In this document: piece after piece, positions 15,682 through 24,550 of the stretch | Position numbering within the stretch: the stretch's first letter is position 1 | Layout: each line of letters begins with the position of its first letter | Origin: Paenibacillus artemisiicola | GTDB lineage: Bacteria > Bacillota > Bacilli > Paenibacillales > Paenibacillaceae | Direction: 5' to 3' | Assembly (NCBI RefSeq): GCF_017652985.1 | Contig: NZ_JAGGDJ010000005.1 | Span: 124,001-188,000 of the forward strand | DNA length: 64,000 bases | Program-made: the position numbers and the translations under genes | Notes under the pieces: model-generated | The model's database searches: none | What the model was told of the DNA's origin: nothing | The model's input: the letters and a program-made list of their open reading frames with translations, nothing else

Positions 15682-16113
15682 GACGGACGGCAGCCGCGAT
15701 GCGTCCCGCCAGCGCTTGCGTTAAGCGGCGGCGCGCGCGGCTTCCCCTTCCGGCGGCGGCCCGGGCCGGGTTCCGAACGGATCCGGCCCCGGGGTGCCGG
15801 CTGACTGGATTTCCCGCGACCGGCGCGGCCCTTATCGGCGCCGCACGGCCGCGAACCGCTTCATAGCGGGAGACCGAAAGGCGAAGACTCCCTGGCATAT
15901 CCTCTTGTTTGCGTTCGGTATCTATGTGATTGCGCACCTTCGGCAGGCTGCCGGCGATCATGTCAAACCTTCATGAACAGCGTATATGTTATCGACGGCC
16001 GGGACGTTGCCGCTGACCGCTTCCTTCTTCTTTCTCCCGCCATGCAGCTGGCCAGTCTGCTCAGTCTTACGATGCCTGAACGCAAATAACCGGATGAAAG
16101 GAGGTCGATTTCG

Positions 16114-16782
16114 TTGAAACATCGTCACCCTTTGTTGGACCGTTACGTCGAGCTGGACATTTCCGGCAAGTCGATTACGATTCAAGGCAAGCTGATCGAT
16201 ATGGGCCAAGACATACTCGTTATTCATAACGGCACGCAGTTCCTTTACATTCCGCTCATCCACGTGCAGCAGCTCCGCATGTCCAAAGCCGCCGATACGC
16301 AAGAAATCGAAGTGCCGGACCTGCCCTTCGAGCCGCAGAACGATCCCATCTCCTACCGCAAGGTGCTCATGAACGCGAAGGGCATGTTTTCCGAGATTTA
16401 CATTACCGGCAACCAGTCCATCCACGGCTATTTGACGAGCGTCATGAACGATTTCTTCGTCTTCTACTCGCCCGTGTATCATTCGGTAATCGTGTCGCTC
16501 CAGCACCTGAAATACTTGATCCCGTACAATCCGAACGTCACGCCTTACACGCTCACGCCCGAGCAATTCCCGCTGAAGCCGTCGCCGATCACGCTCGCCC
16601 GCACGTTCGACCAGCAGCTGCGCAAACTGATCGGGGAATTCGTCATTTTGGATCTCGGCGAGAATCCGAACAAAATTGGCGTGCTCAAAAGCATCGACCA
16701 AAATATCATCGAGCTGTCGACCGCGGGCGGGAATTCCGTCTATCTGCACTTCGACCACGTGAAGACGGTTCATCTCCCGTAA
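16114..16782 (+). CDS. CotB-related (DUF2642-like) coat-associated protein
   Basis: 222 residues with three beta-rich modules, each of the type 'V-x-L-D-I-x-G-x-x-x-x-x-G-x-L ... Y-I-P-L-x-H-V-x-x-L' (about residues 10-55, 85-135 and 170-222). This pattern is shared with the CotB-like gene upstream and with DUF2642 proteins of Bacillus spores. No signal peptide or membrane segment. TTG start with AAAGGAGGTCG 7 bp upstream. The 430-bp gap before it (15682-16113) has no recognised gene or terminator, only GC-rich sequence. Probably a coat structural protein; the exact role is unknown. Confidence 0.65.
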   Translation: MKHRHPLLDRYVELDISGKSITIQGKLIDMGQDILVIHNGTQFLYIPLIHVQQLRMSKAADTQEIEVPDLPFEPQNDPISYRKVLMNAKGMFSEIYITGNQSIHGYLTSVMNDFFVFYSPVYHSVIVSLQHLKYLIPYNPNVTPYTLTPEQFPLKPSPITLARTFDQQLRKLIGEFVILDLGENPNKIGVLKSIDQNIIELSTAGGNSVYLHFDHVKTVHLP

Positions 16783-16896
16783 CGACCGCAAGGCACCGTT
16801 TTCTTCCCTCCGGGGAAGAAGCGTTACATAGGATCGCGCTGCGCCGGATATACTACCCGAGGATTACAATCCATGGAAAAAGGAGGGATTGCCTCG

Positions 16897-17121
16897 ATGA
16901 AGGCGCTCACGTCCAAAGAGCTGGAGTATATGGTGGATTCCCTGTCGAACGAAGACCTGCTCATCAAGCAAAACGCGGTATTGTCGGCTTCCGCCGGCAA
17001 TGCCGCGCTGAAGCAGGCAAGCATGCAAATGATTCAGACGCATCAGCAGCATACCCAAATGCTGCTCCAGGCGATCGCGCAGCACCAGCAGCTCGCCCCT
17101 ACGCAGCCGCAGTCGCACTGA
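16897..17121 (+). CDS. Small CotF-associated spore coat protein
   Basis: 74 residues, helical, with a Gln/His-rich C-terminus (HQQHTQMLLQAIAQHQQ). The opening LTSKELEYMVDSLSNEDLLIK resembles the N-terminal half of coat-F family proteins. Proteins like this often sit directly before a CotF-type gene in Paenibacillaceae, as here (35-bp gap). The ATG at 16897 is chosen because AAGGAGGGA lies 8 bp upstream; the longer frame from 16873 covers that site. Confidence 0.65.
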   Translation: MKALTSKELEYMVDSLSNEDLLIKQNAVLSASAGNAALKQASMQMIQTHQQHTQMLLQAIAQHQQLAPTQPQSH

Positions 17122-17156
17122 CGGCCAACCCTACTACGATCGGGAGGATGCACGAT

Positions 17157-17555
17157 ATGTACCAACAACAAGGACAAGCCCATCCGATGCTGTCCGACGA
17201 GGATTTGGCGTATACGGTTCTGGCGGACCTGAAGCGGGTCTGCGGCGAATATGCCACGGCGACGACCGAGTCGAACTGCCCGCAGGTGCGCCAGCTGTTC
17301 ACGAACCTGCTGAACAGCACGCTGCAGATGCAGGGTCACTTGTACCAAATCATGGAGCAGAACAACATGTACAGCGTCGCTTCCCCGGCGCTTCGCCAGG
17401 AAGTCGACAAGCAGCTGAAGCAGAACCAGCAGACGGCGCAGCAGACGCAGCAGTTCCTGCAGCAGCATGGTTACGGCCAAAACGGCATGGGCTTCCAGCA
17501 GCACATGCATCAGCCGCAGAACATGCAGCAGCAGCAAGGCCAGCCTTACATGTAG
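17157..17555 (+). CDS. CotF-family spore coat protein
   Basis: 132 residues. Residues ~10-65 (SDEDLAYTVLADLKRVCGEY ... LYQIMEQNNMY) fit the coat-F domain, an antiparallel helical bundle related to ferritin-like folds. The rest is a low-complexity Gln/Met/His tail. The ATG at 17157 is preferred over that at 17148 because CGGGAGG is 9 bp upstream of it but touches the earlier one. A strong terminator follows. It probably forms an operon with the gene before it. Confidence 0.75.
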   Translation: MYQQQGQAHPMLSDEDLAYTVLADLKRVCGEYATATTESNCPQVRQLFTNLLNSTLQMQGHLYQIMEQNNMYSVASPALRQEVDKQLKQNQQTAQQTQQFLQQHGYGQNGMGFQQHMHQPQNMQQQQGQPYM

Positions 17556-17565
17556 CCGATCGCCA

Positions 17566-17590
17566 AAAAGACCCTTCGGGGTCTTTTTTT
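17566..17590 (+). terminator. Terminator closing the coat-gene block
   Basis: AAAGACCC-TTC-GGGGTCTTT followed by T residues, 11 bp after the CotF-type stop codon. Confidence 0.92.
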
Positions 17591-17649
17591 GTGCGGCGCC
17601 CGCCCGCTCCGAAAGCCCGGAAAGGGGCGAGCCAGCGCGCTTTTCCGCT

Positions 17650-17678
17650 TTGCAGGAAGCTTGGATTCGTTGTAATAT
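17650..17678 (+). promoter_or_regulatory. Sigma-A-type promoter of alaR
   Basis: TTGCAG (17650-17655), 17-bp spacer, TAATAT (17673-17678). The region just after it (TATAGTTTTTATAG, 17677-17690) is a short AT-rich repeat that could serve as an AlaR autoregulatory site. Confidence 0.55.
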
Positions 17679-17711
17679 AGTTTTTATAGCTAAGATCAGG
17701 AGGGTTTGACG

Positions 17712-18203
17712 ATGAATGAACGGAAGAGGAAGATACTTGAGCTGCTGAAGGAAGACGCAAGGCGCTCCGCGGACCTGATCGCGACGATGATCGACGCGCC
17801 CGTGGACGAAGTGAAGGCGGCCATTGCGGAAATGGAGCAGGATCATATCATCGTCAAATACGCGACCGTCGTCAATTGGAGCAAGGTGGAAGACGAGAAG
17901 GTGACGGCGCTCATCGAGGTGCAGATCACGCCGGAACGCGGCCGCGGCTTCGAGGGCATCGCGGAACGGATTTATTTATATCCCGAGGTGAAATCGGTTT
18001 ATTTGATGTCCGGGGCGTACGACCTGCTCGTCGAGGTGCAGGGCAAGACGCTGAAGGACGTGGCTTCTTTCGTGTCCAACAAGCTGTCCCCGATCGACGC
18101 CGTGCTGTCGACCAAGACGTTCTTCATCCTCAAAAAATACAAGCAGGACGGCATCATATTCGAAGAGCACGAGGACGATCACCGTCTTCTCGTCTCGCCG
18201 TGA
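17712..18203 (+). CDS. alaR: Lrp/AsnC-family transcriptional regulator AlaR
   Basis: 163 residues. The N-terminal winged helix (RKILELLKEDARRSADLIAT) is followed by the Lrp ligand-binding (RAM) domain (TALIEVQITPERGRGFEGIA ... VYLMSGAYDLLVEV). In B. subtilis AlaR regulates the alanine aminotransferase gene alaT next to it, and the same pair is present here with a 14-bp gap. ATG at 17712 with AGGAGGG 7 bp upstream. The ligand is probably an amino acid such as alanine, by analogy. Confidence 0.85.
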   Translation: MNERKRKILELLKEDARRSADLIATMIDAPVDEVKAAIAEMEQDHIIVKYATVVNWSKVEDEKVTALIEVQITPERGRGFEGIAERIYLYPEVKSVYLMSGAYDLLVEVQGKTLKDVASFVSNKLSPIDAVLSTKTFFILKKYKQDGIIFEEHEDDHRLLVSP

Positions 18204-18217
18204 GGAGTGAAGTCGGG

Positions 18218-19429
18218 ATGATTATCGACGAGAAACGGAAAAGCAGCCCGCGGCGCGCTTCGATGGAGGAGTATCTGTCGCCGCAGGTCAGGGACATCAA
18301 GCCTTCGGGCATCCGGCGGTTTTTCGATTTGGCGGCGGGACGCAAGGATATCATCACGCTCGGCGTCGGCGAGCCCGACTTCGTAACGCCGTGGCACGTG
18401 CGGGAAGCCTGCGTGTACGCGCTGGAAATGGGCAAGACGCAATACACGTCCAACGCGGGCACGCCGGAGCTGCGCGAAGAGATCGCGCATTACTTGCACC
18501 GGCAGTACGAGGTCGCGTACGAGCCGGGCAACGAAGTGCTCGTCACGGTCGGGGGCAGCGAAGCGATCGATCTGGCGCTGCGGGCGCTCATCGCGCCGGG
18601 CGACGAAATTCTCGTGCCGGAGCCCTGCTACATCTCGTATTCCCCGATCACGGCGCTGAGCGGCGGCGTGCCGGTCGGGGTCGAGACGTTCGCGAAGGAT
18701 CAGTTCAAGCTGACGGCCGAATCGCTGCGCGCGGCGATCACGCCGAAGTCCAAGGTGCTGATCCTGTGCTATCCGAGCAATCCGACCGGCGGCATCATGA
18801 CGCGCGAGGATTGGCTGCCGATCGCCAAGGTGGTCGAGGAGCACGACCTGATCGTCATTTCCGACGAGATCTACGCCGAGCTGACGTACGGCGCGAAGCA
18901 CGTCAGCTTCGCCGCGATGCCGGGCATGCGCGACCGGACGATTCTGGTCAGCGGCTTCTCCAAGGCGTTCGCGATGACCGGCTGGCGGATCGGCTACGCC
19001 TGCGGCCATCCGGAGCTCATCGCCGCGATGCTGAAGATTCACCAGTACACGGTCATGTGCGCGTCGAACATGGCGCAGGTCGCGGCGCTCGAAGCGCTTC
19101 GGAACGGCATGGAAGAGAAGGATCGGATGGTGGAAGCGTACAATCAGCGCCGGCGGATCGTCGTGAAGGGCTTCCGCGAGATCGGTCTGGACTGCCACGA
19201 GCCGCAGGGCGCCTTTTACGCGTTCCCGTCCATCGCGGGACTCGGCATGACGTCGGAGGAATTCGCGACGGGGCTGCTGCACGACCAGAAGGTCGCGGCC
19301 GTGCCCGGCGACGTGTTCGGACTCGGCGGCGAAGGCCATCTGCGCTGCTCGTACGCGACGTCCGTGAGCCTTATTACGGAGGCGATCGAGCGGATCGGGA
19401 CGTACGTCCGCAAGCTGAAGGGCGAATAA
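18218..19429 (+). CDS. alaT: Class I/II aminotransferase, AlaT-type
   Basis: 403 residues, a fold-type I PLP enzyme. Visible are GVGEPDF near residue 50, the SNPTG loop (YPSNPTGGIMT), DEIYAEL, and the PLP lysine in SGFSKAFAMTGWRIGY. The final RCSYATS carries the substrate-carboxylate arginine. By analogy with B. subtilis alaT it makes alanine from pyruvate with glutamate, but closely related enzymes accept other amino acids. ATG at 18218 with GAGGAG upstream. Co-transcribed with alaR. No clear terminator after it; 19430-19547 holds only AT-rich sequence. Confidence 0.85.
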   Translation: MIIDEKRKSSPRRASMEEYLSPQVRDIKPSGIRRFFDLAAGRKDIITLGVGEPDFVTPWHVREACVYALEMGKTQYTSNAGTPELREEIAHYLHRQYEVAYEPGNEVLVTVGGSEAIDLALRALIAPGDEILVPEPCYISYSPITALSGGVPVGVETFAKDQFKLTAESLRAAITPKSKVLILCYPSNPTGGIMTREDWLPIAKVVEEHDLIVISDEIYAELTYGAKHVSFAAMPGMRDRTILVSGFSKAFAMTGWRIGYACGHPELIAAMLKIHQYTVMCASNMAQVAALEALRNGMEEKDRMVEAYNQRRRIVVKGFREIGLDCHEPQGAFYAFPSIAGLGMTSEEFATGLLHDQKVAAVPGDVFGLGGEGHLRCSYATSVSLITEAIERIGTYVRKLKGE

Positions 19430-19547
19430 ATAAGGATAGGCTTTTTTACCAGACTTTGTTATACTTGAGTAATCTTTATCAAATCTTTAACCCGCGCTGA
19501 GCACAAGCGTCGTGACATGGCATTGATTGATGACAGGAGGGGTGGCA

Positions 19548-19766
19548 ATGACTTGTGCGAAAACGGGTCTTAAGCTGAAGTCCTCAACGTCTATGCGTCG
19601 GTTGGAAGACGAAATCTATGCGCTGCGTATGAAAATGGAACAGTCTTACGCGGAAGAAGCGACGTTCAGTTCGGAGAAAGTCATCGGCCTCAGCCGATTA
19701 TTGGATAACAAGATTAACGAGTATATGCGGTTTCGCAGAGGTTTGGGCGCAGCGCCGTTGGGCTGA
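19548..19766 (+). CDS. Spo0E-family aspartyl-phosphate phosphatase
   Basis: 72 residues. Spo0E-type proteins are two-helix hairpins that dephosphorylate Spo0A~P and so hold back sporulation. The core IEDEIYALRMKME-type helix 1 (here LEDEIYALRMKME) is followed by a loop and helix 2 with SRLLDNKINEY, matching the S-x-x-L-D signature of the family. The ATG at 19548 has CAGGAGGGG 4-9 bp upstream. It stands alone between alaT and a broken MFS gene. Confidence 0.8.
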   Translation: MTCAKTGLKLKSSTSMRRLEDEIYALRMKMEQSYAEEATFSSEKVIGLSRLLDNKINEYMRFRRGLGAAPLG

Positions 19767-19858
19767 CCCGGACGCGCGAACCTGTTCCGGGAAGAGGTCC
19801 TTGCGGGGGCTTCTTTTCTTTTGCCCGCCGCATGTGCGCGATCGAGAAAGGAACCGTC

Positions 19859-20987
19859 ATGAGCGCTACCGCCCGTTTGCGCGCGTACAACGTGCTGTTT
19901 TTCGCGCTGCTTGCCATTTTCATTTCGTTCTTGCCCGTTTACCTGGATGCCCAAGGGCTGACGGCTTCGCGCATCGGCGTCGTCGTCGGGACCGGCGGCT
20001 TCGTGTCGATCTTCTCGTCCCCGCTGTGGGGCATGGTCAGCGACCGTGCCAAGACGATTCGCGGCGTCCTGCTGGTGCTGATCGCGTGCTCCGCCGTCGC
20101 CGGGTATTTCCTCTACACCTCGGACAGCCTCATCGCGCTCATCGCGCTCACGATGCTGCTCTACTTCTTCCTGCTGCCGATGGACCCGCTGACGGAAAGC
20201 TTGAACTTTCAATCCTCGCAGGCGGCGGGCGTCAGCTACGGCTCGATCCGCACGTTCGGGGCGTTCGGGTACGCGGCGATGTCGCTCGTCGTCGGCTATG
20301 TCATGCTGTACTTCGGCAAGAACAGCCTGGGGCTGCTGTTCGCGGGCTTCGGCGCGGCCGCCTTCCTCGTCTGCCTGACGCTGCGCGACGCGCCCGCGGC
20401 GGGCAAGCCGGTCCGCTGGCGCGATCTCGGCCGGTTCCTGGGGCACCGGGAAACGCTGCTGTTCCTCGTGCTGATCTTCGTCGCGGCGGTGCCGTCCCGG
20501 ATGAACGACACGTACCTCGGCGTGCATCTGCATGCGCTCGGCGGGAGTTCCGAGCTCGTCGGCCAGCTTCTGGTGGATGCGGAGCGGCCGGGAATTGGCG
20601 CTGATCGCCTTCGCCAGCTTCTTCTATTTCCTGCGCTTCTTCCTGTCGATCTGGGTGACCGATCCCCATGGCATGACGTATGTGCAGCTCATGCAGGTGT
20701 TTACGTTCCCGATCTTCTATTCGGCGGCGATTCAATACTTGTACCGGATCGTGCCGGACGAGTGGAAGGCGACGGGACAGACGGTGCTGGCGCTCGTCTT
20801 CTTCGGCGTCTCGGGCATCGTCGCCTCGTACGCGGGCGGTTGGCTGTACGATCGCTTGGCGGGACAGGGCTTCTACGTCGCGCTGTCCGCCATGTCGCTG
20901 TCGGCGTTCCTGTTCAGCCTCGCGCTGCTGGCCGCGTACCGGCGCGGGCGCGCGGGTGGAGCGCTCGGCGGCGGGCAGGCGGTGTAA
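19859..20987 (+). pseudogene. MFS transporter, frameshifted
   Basis: The first ~240 residues (from MSATARLRAYNVLFFALLAI) encode seven or so helices of an MFS_1-like / nucleoside-symporter type carrier, ending at about GGSSELVGQLL (near 20572). From about 20586 the family-like sequence continues in the +1 frame (GRELALIAFASFFYFLRFF ... AALLAAYRRG) to a stop at 20987. Intact relatives have about 20-25 more residues (a helix) between these two blocks, so the lesion looks like a deletion of roughly 50-70 bp that is not a multiple of three, rather than a single missing base. ATG at 19859 with GAAAGGA upstream. A sequencing or assembly error is the alternative. Confidence 0.75.
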
Positions 20988-21047
20988 CGGCGGGGGCGGC
21001 TTGCCCGGCCCGGCCGGCTGCGGGCAATGCCCGGGCGGCCGCAAGTA

Positions 21048-21056
21048 TGCTATAGT
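21048..21056 (+). promoter_or_regulatory. Extended -10 promoter for the adenosyltransferase gene
   Basis: TGCTATAGT, an extended -10 element 51 bp before the start codon. No good -35 is visible at 16-18 bp, which is usual for extended -10 promoters. Confidence 0.45.
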
Positions 21057-21106
21057 GAACGTAACCTATTGACCAAGGCAAGATGCGAGAGGAGCATGCA
21101 ACGACG

Positions 21107-21682
21107 ATGAAACTGTATACGCGAACGGGCGACGGCGGCCAAACGTCGGTGAAAGGCGGACGCGTCCGCAAGGACGACGTCCGGGTGGAGGCATACGGAA
21201 CGATCGACGAGCTGAACAGCTTCGTGGGCCTGGCGGCGGCGATGGCCGCCGCGCGCGAAGGGCTGGGGGCGCTCTCGGCCGAATTGCTCGAGATTCAGCA
21301 GGAGCTGTTCGACTGCGGGTCGGACCTCGCGTTCCGCGATCCGGCCGGCCGGGAGCTCAAGCTGACGGCGGACGCGGCCGCGCGGCTGGAGGGCTGGATC
21401 GACGCGCACGACGCGGCCGCGCCGGCGATCACGCGGTTTATCTTGCCGGGCGGAAGCGATGTGGCGGCGCAGCTGCACGTCTGCCGGACGGCGTGCCGCC
21501 GGGCCGAGCGGCGCGCCGTGACACTGAGCGCCGAGGTCGAAGTGCCCGCGCCCGTCATGGTGTATTTGAACCGGCTGTCGGATTATTTCTTCGCGGCGGC
21601 GCGGGCGGCCAACGCGATGCTGGGCGTGACCGACACCGAATACGTCAGGAGCGCGGAAGTCTTCCGCAAGCGCGATTCATGA
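21107..21682 (+). CDS. pduO: PduO-type cob(I)alamin adenosyltransferase
   Basis: 191 residues. It transfers the adenosyl group of ATP to cob(I)alamin, giving coenzyme B12. The N-terminal MKLYTRTGDGGQTSVKGG is the family's ATP-binding start, followed by VEAYGTIDELNSFVG, then FILPGG (partner of the active site), RTACRRAERRAV and LNRLSDYFFAAARAAN. The ATG at 21107 is chosen to begin at the conserved MKLYT; an in-frame ATG at 21083 is possible. Its stop overlaps the start of the next gene (ATGA), so translation is coupled. Confidence 0.92.
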   Translation: MKLYTRTGDGGQTSVKGGRVRKDDVRVEAYGTIDELNSFVGLAAAMAAAREGLGALSAELLEIQQELFDCGSDLAFRDPAGRELKLTADAAARLEGWIDAHDAAAPAITRFILPGGSDVAAQLHVCRTACRRAERRAVTLSAEVEVPAPVMVYLNRLSDYFFAAARAANAMLGVTDTEYVRSAEVFRKRDS

Positions 21683-22722
21683 GCCTTGACGCGATGTATT
21701 ACGCGCCGCTAGCGGTAAGCGTGGCGGAGGAGGACGCCGGCAAGACGGTCCGCGCCGTGCTGGACCGCCGGCTCGGCGTCTCCCGCAAGCTGCTGTCGCG
21801 GCTGAAGCTGACGGAGCACGGCATTACGGTGAACGGCGTGCGCGTCTATACGAACGACCGCGTGGCCGCGGGCGATCTCCTCGAGCTGCGGATGGAGCGG
21901 GAGGAATCGGACGACATCCTGCCGGAGCCGATGGCACTGGACATCGTGTACGAGGACGACGACCTGTTCGTCGTGAACAAGCCGCCGGGCGTCATCGTTC
22001 ATCCGACGCACGGCCACTACACGGGCACGCTGGCCAACGGCGTCGTCCACCACTGGCGGGAGCGCGGCGAACGGGTGCGCTTCCGGCCGATCCACCGGCT
22101 CGACGAGGATACGTCGGGCCTCGTCGCGATCGCGAAGACCGCTTACGTCCACCAGCAGCTCTCGGAGCAGCTGCAGCGCGGCGAGGTGGACAAGCGGTAC
22201 CGGGCGTACGTGTACGGCCGGCCCGCCGAGGCGGCGGCCGCGATCGACGAGCCGATCGACCGCGACGAGGCCGATCCGCATCTGCGGGTCGTGCGGCCGG
22301 ACGGGTATCCGTCCGTGACCCGTTACGAGACGGAAGCCGTCTTCGGCGGCGGCGCCGCGGCGAAGGTGAACCTGAAGCTGGAGACGGGGCGCACGCATCA
22401 GATCCGCGTCCATATGAAGCATATTGGCTGTCCCCTGATCGGGGACAAGCTGTACGGCTATGCGGGACGGGCGGCAGACGAGGCGGAGGGCGAGGCGGAT
22501 TCGGCGAGGGAAGCCGGCGATTCGGCGGTCCCGGCGGCGGCTCGCGCCGCGTCCGCGGAAGCGCCCTCGTCCGCGGCCGTGCTGGAATCCGCGATCGAAC
22601 GGCAGGCGCTGCATGCCGCGATGCTGGCGTTCACGCATCCCATCACGCGGGAGCGAATGTCGTTCGAGGCGTCGCTGCCCGACGATTTGCGGCGGCTCGA
22701 GGCGGCGCTGGAGCGGCTGTAA
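21679..22722 (+). CDS. RluA-family pseudouridine synthase
   Basis: 347 residues. It converts uridine to pseudouridine in rRNA or tRNA. An N-terminal S4-like segment (VRAVLDRRLGVSRKLLSRLK) precedes the catalytic domain with HRLDEDTSGLVAIAKT (catalytic Asp in HRLDxxTSG), NKPPGVIVHP, and the C-terminal GRTHQIRVHMKHIGCPLIGD. Between GDKLYGY (about residue 260) and RQALHAAMLAFTHP (about 303) there is an Ala/Glu/Ser-rich insert of about 40 residues that most relatives lack. It should form an exposed loop. Start overlaps the previous stop by four bases. Confidence 0.9.
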   Translation: MSLDAMYYAPLAVSVAEEDAGKTVRAVLDRRLGVSRKLLSRLKLTEHGITVNGVRVYTNDRVAAGDLLELRMEREESDDILPEPMALDIVYEDDDLFVVNKPPGVIVHPTHGHYTGTLANGVVHHWRERGERVRFRPIHRLDEDTSGLVAIAKTAYVHQQLSEQLQRGEVDKRYRAYVYGRPAEAAAAIDEPIDRDEADPHLRVVRPDGYPSVTRYETEAVFGGGAAAKVNLKLETGRTHQIRVHMKHIGCPLIGDKLYGYAGRAADEAEGEADSAREAGDSAVPAAARAASAEAPSSAAVLESAIERQALHAAMLAFTHPITRERMSFEASLPDDLRRLEAALERL

Positions 22723-22889
22723 CGGGCCGGCGCGCCGGCTTGGCGCAAGATTGTCGGGGCTGTTCGGCAGATCGTCCGCGCTACCGTAGTGCGCGAGGAA
22801 GGATGACCGACGCTGCCGCGTCGGTTCGCGAGCTTGCGGCCGATGCCGGGCAGCGGTTTTACTTCGACGAATGGAGACTTGGACAGAAG

Positions 22890-23249
22890 ATGAAGAAATT
22901 GACGATCTACGAATATCCCAAATGCGGCACGAGCCGCAGCGCGATCAAATGGCTGAAGGGCAAGGACTACGAACTGGAGCATCACAACCTGTTCGAGACG
23001 GCGCCGTCCGAGGACGTGCTGGCGGAGCTCGTGCGCAAGAGCGGTCTGGAAGCCAAGAAGTTTTTCAACACGTCCGGCGAGACTTATAAGGAAATGGGCT
23101 TGAAGGACGTGCTGCCGGGACTGTCGGAGCGGGAGAAGATTGCGCTGCTCGCGTCCAACGGCCGGCTGATCAAGCGCCCCGTCGTCACGGACGGAAGCAC
23201 GGTCACCGTCGGCTTCAAGGAAGACGATTACGAGCGGACCTGGGGTTAG
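22890..23249 (+). CDS. ArsC/Spx-family protein (YusI-like)
   Basis: 119 residues, thioredoxin-like ArsC fold. The N-terminal MKKLTIYEYPKCGTSRSAIK carries Cys-x-x-Ser at the site where Spx has CxxC. The C-terminal LIKRPVVTDG loop is the ArsC/Spx signature. Such proteins include glutaredoxin-coupled arsenate reductases and uncharacterised YusI/YffB types; the CxxS form argues against a Spx redox switch. Start at 22890 with GGAGA upstream. It is followed 27 bp later by an aminotransferase. Confidence 0.82.
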   Translation: MKKLTIYEYPKCGTSRSAIKWLKGKDYELEHHNLFETAPSEDVLAELVRKSGLEAKKFFNTSGETYKEMGLKDVLPGLSEREKIALLASNGRLIKRPVVTDGSTVTVGFKEDDYERTWG

Positions 23250-23276
23250 TCGGCGGCTACGGGGAGGAGAATTCGC

Positions 23277-24479
23277 GTGACGATGAAATCATGGCGGGCC
23301 GGGCGGCTGTCGCGTCTCGGCTCGTCGATCTTCGCGGAGGTGGCGGAGCGGAAGCGCCGCGCGGCGGCGAACGGGCTGGACGTCATCGACCTCAGCATCG
23401 GCAGCCCGGATCTGCCGCCTTCGGCGGCCGTGCGGGAGTCGCTGAGCCGCGCCGCGCTCCGGGAAGACGCCTACGGCTATCCCGGCTCGAAGGGGACGCC
23501 GGCGTTCCTCGGGGAGGCGGCCGAATGGCTGGCCTTCCGGTTCGGCGTCCGGCTCGATCCGGAGCGCGAGCTGGTGTCGCTCATGGGGTCGCAGGACGGC
23601 CTCGGCCATCTGGCGCTGGCGCTGTGCGATCCCGGCGACGTGGCGCTTCTGCCGGATCCGGGCTACCCCGTTTACGCCGCTGGGCTGGCGCTTGCCGGCG
23701 TGGAGCCGCATCTGATGCCGCTGCGGGCGGCAAACGGCTATTTGCCGGATTTCGACGCGATTCCGGACGAGGTATGGCAGCGGACGAAGTTCATGCTGCT
23801 GAACTATCCGAGCAATCCGCTCTCGGCCGTCGCGGACCTCGCGTTCTTCGAGCGGGCCGTCGCGGCGGCCAAGCGGCATAGCGTGCTGATCGTGCACGAC
23901 TTGGCCTATTCCGAAATGGCGTTCGACGGCTATCGTCCGCCGAGCATTTTGCAAGTCGCCGGTGCCGTCGATACCGCGGTGGAGTTCCATTCCTTGTCGA
24001 AGAGCTTCAATCTGGCGGGCGCGCGGATCGGCTTCCTCGCCGGCAACCGCGAAGCCGTCGCGGCGATGCGCGAGCTGAAGGCGAACATCGACTACGGCGT
24101 GTTCCTGCCCGTGCAGGAAGCGGGCATCGCGGCGCTCCGGGAGGATCGGCTCGGGACCGGTCCGAAGGTCGGGCCGTTGTACGAGCGGCGCAGGGACGTG
24201 CTCGTCGAGGCGCTCGGGGAACAGGGCTGGGACATCGGCAGGCCGAAAGCGACCATGTTCCTATGGGCCAAACTGCCCGAAATGGCTTGGGAGCTCGCGG
24301 AACCGTGGAATTCGCGTCGAATTGCCCGGGAAATGCTCGAACGGGCAGGCGTCGCGGTCATACCGGGCGATGCGTTCGGCGCCGAAGGAGAAGGGTACGT
24401 GCGGATCGCGCTCGTGGAAAGCGAAGCCCGCCTGCGCGAAGCGGCGGCGCGCATCGGGGCGTTCATTCGCGGCGAATAG
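23277..24479 (+). CDS. Class I/II aminotransferase, LL-DAP aminotransferase-like
   Basis: 400 residues, PLP fold-type I. Motifs: IDLSIGSPDLPPS, YPGSKGTPAF, LPDPGYPVYAAG, NYPSNPLSAVA, HDLAYSEMAFDG and the PLP lysine in FHSLSKSFNLAGARIGF. The layout and 'GSQDGLGHLALAL' segment are most like DapL-type or YugH/PatA-type enzymes, but substrate cannot be fixed. The GTG at 23277 has GGGGAGGAGA about 7 bp upstream; an ATG at 23283 is an alternative. A bidirectional terminator separates it from the P450 gene. Confidence 0.85.
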   Translation: MTMKSWRAGRLSRLGSSIFAEVAERKRRAAANGLDVIDLSIGSPDLPPSAAVRESLSRAALREDAYGYPGSKGTPAFLGEAAEWLAFRFGVRLDPERELVSLMGSQDGLGHLALALCDPGDVALLPDPGYPVYAAGLALAGVEPHLMPLRAANGYLPDFDAIPDEVWQRTKFMLLNYPSNPLSAVADLAFFERAVAAAKRHSVLIVHDLAYSEMAFDGYRPPSILQVAGAVDTAVEFHSLSKSFNLAGARIGFLAGNREAVAAMRELKANIDYGVFLPVQEAGIAALREDRLGTGPKVGPLYERRRDVLVEALGEQGWDIGRPKATMFLWAKLPEMAWELAEPWNSRRIAREMLERAGVAVIPGDAFGAEGEGYVRIALVESEARLREAAARIGAFIRGE

Positions 24480-24496
24480 AAGCCGTGCGGATACAT

Positions 24497-24533
24497 AAAA
24501 GGTCGATCGGAATGGTTCCCGGTCGACCTTTTG
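24497..24533. terminator. Bidirectional terminator between aminotransferase and P450 genes
   Basis: AAAAGGTCGATCGG ... CCGGTCGACCTTTTG forms a stem flanked by A and T runs, so it can stop transcripts from both converging genes. Confidence 0.85.
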
Positions 24534-24550
24534 TCATTGGATGCGCCTAG

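Noticed and set aside
20532-20987. Separate short gene for the second half of the MFS transporter
   Set aside because: Its first ~17 residues are out-of-frame sequence of the upstream half, and the rest matches the C-terminal helices of the same carrier, so it is part of a broken gene.
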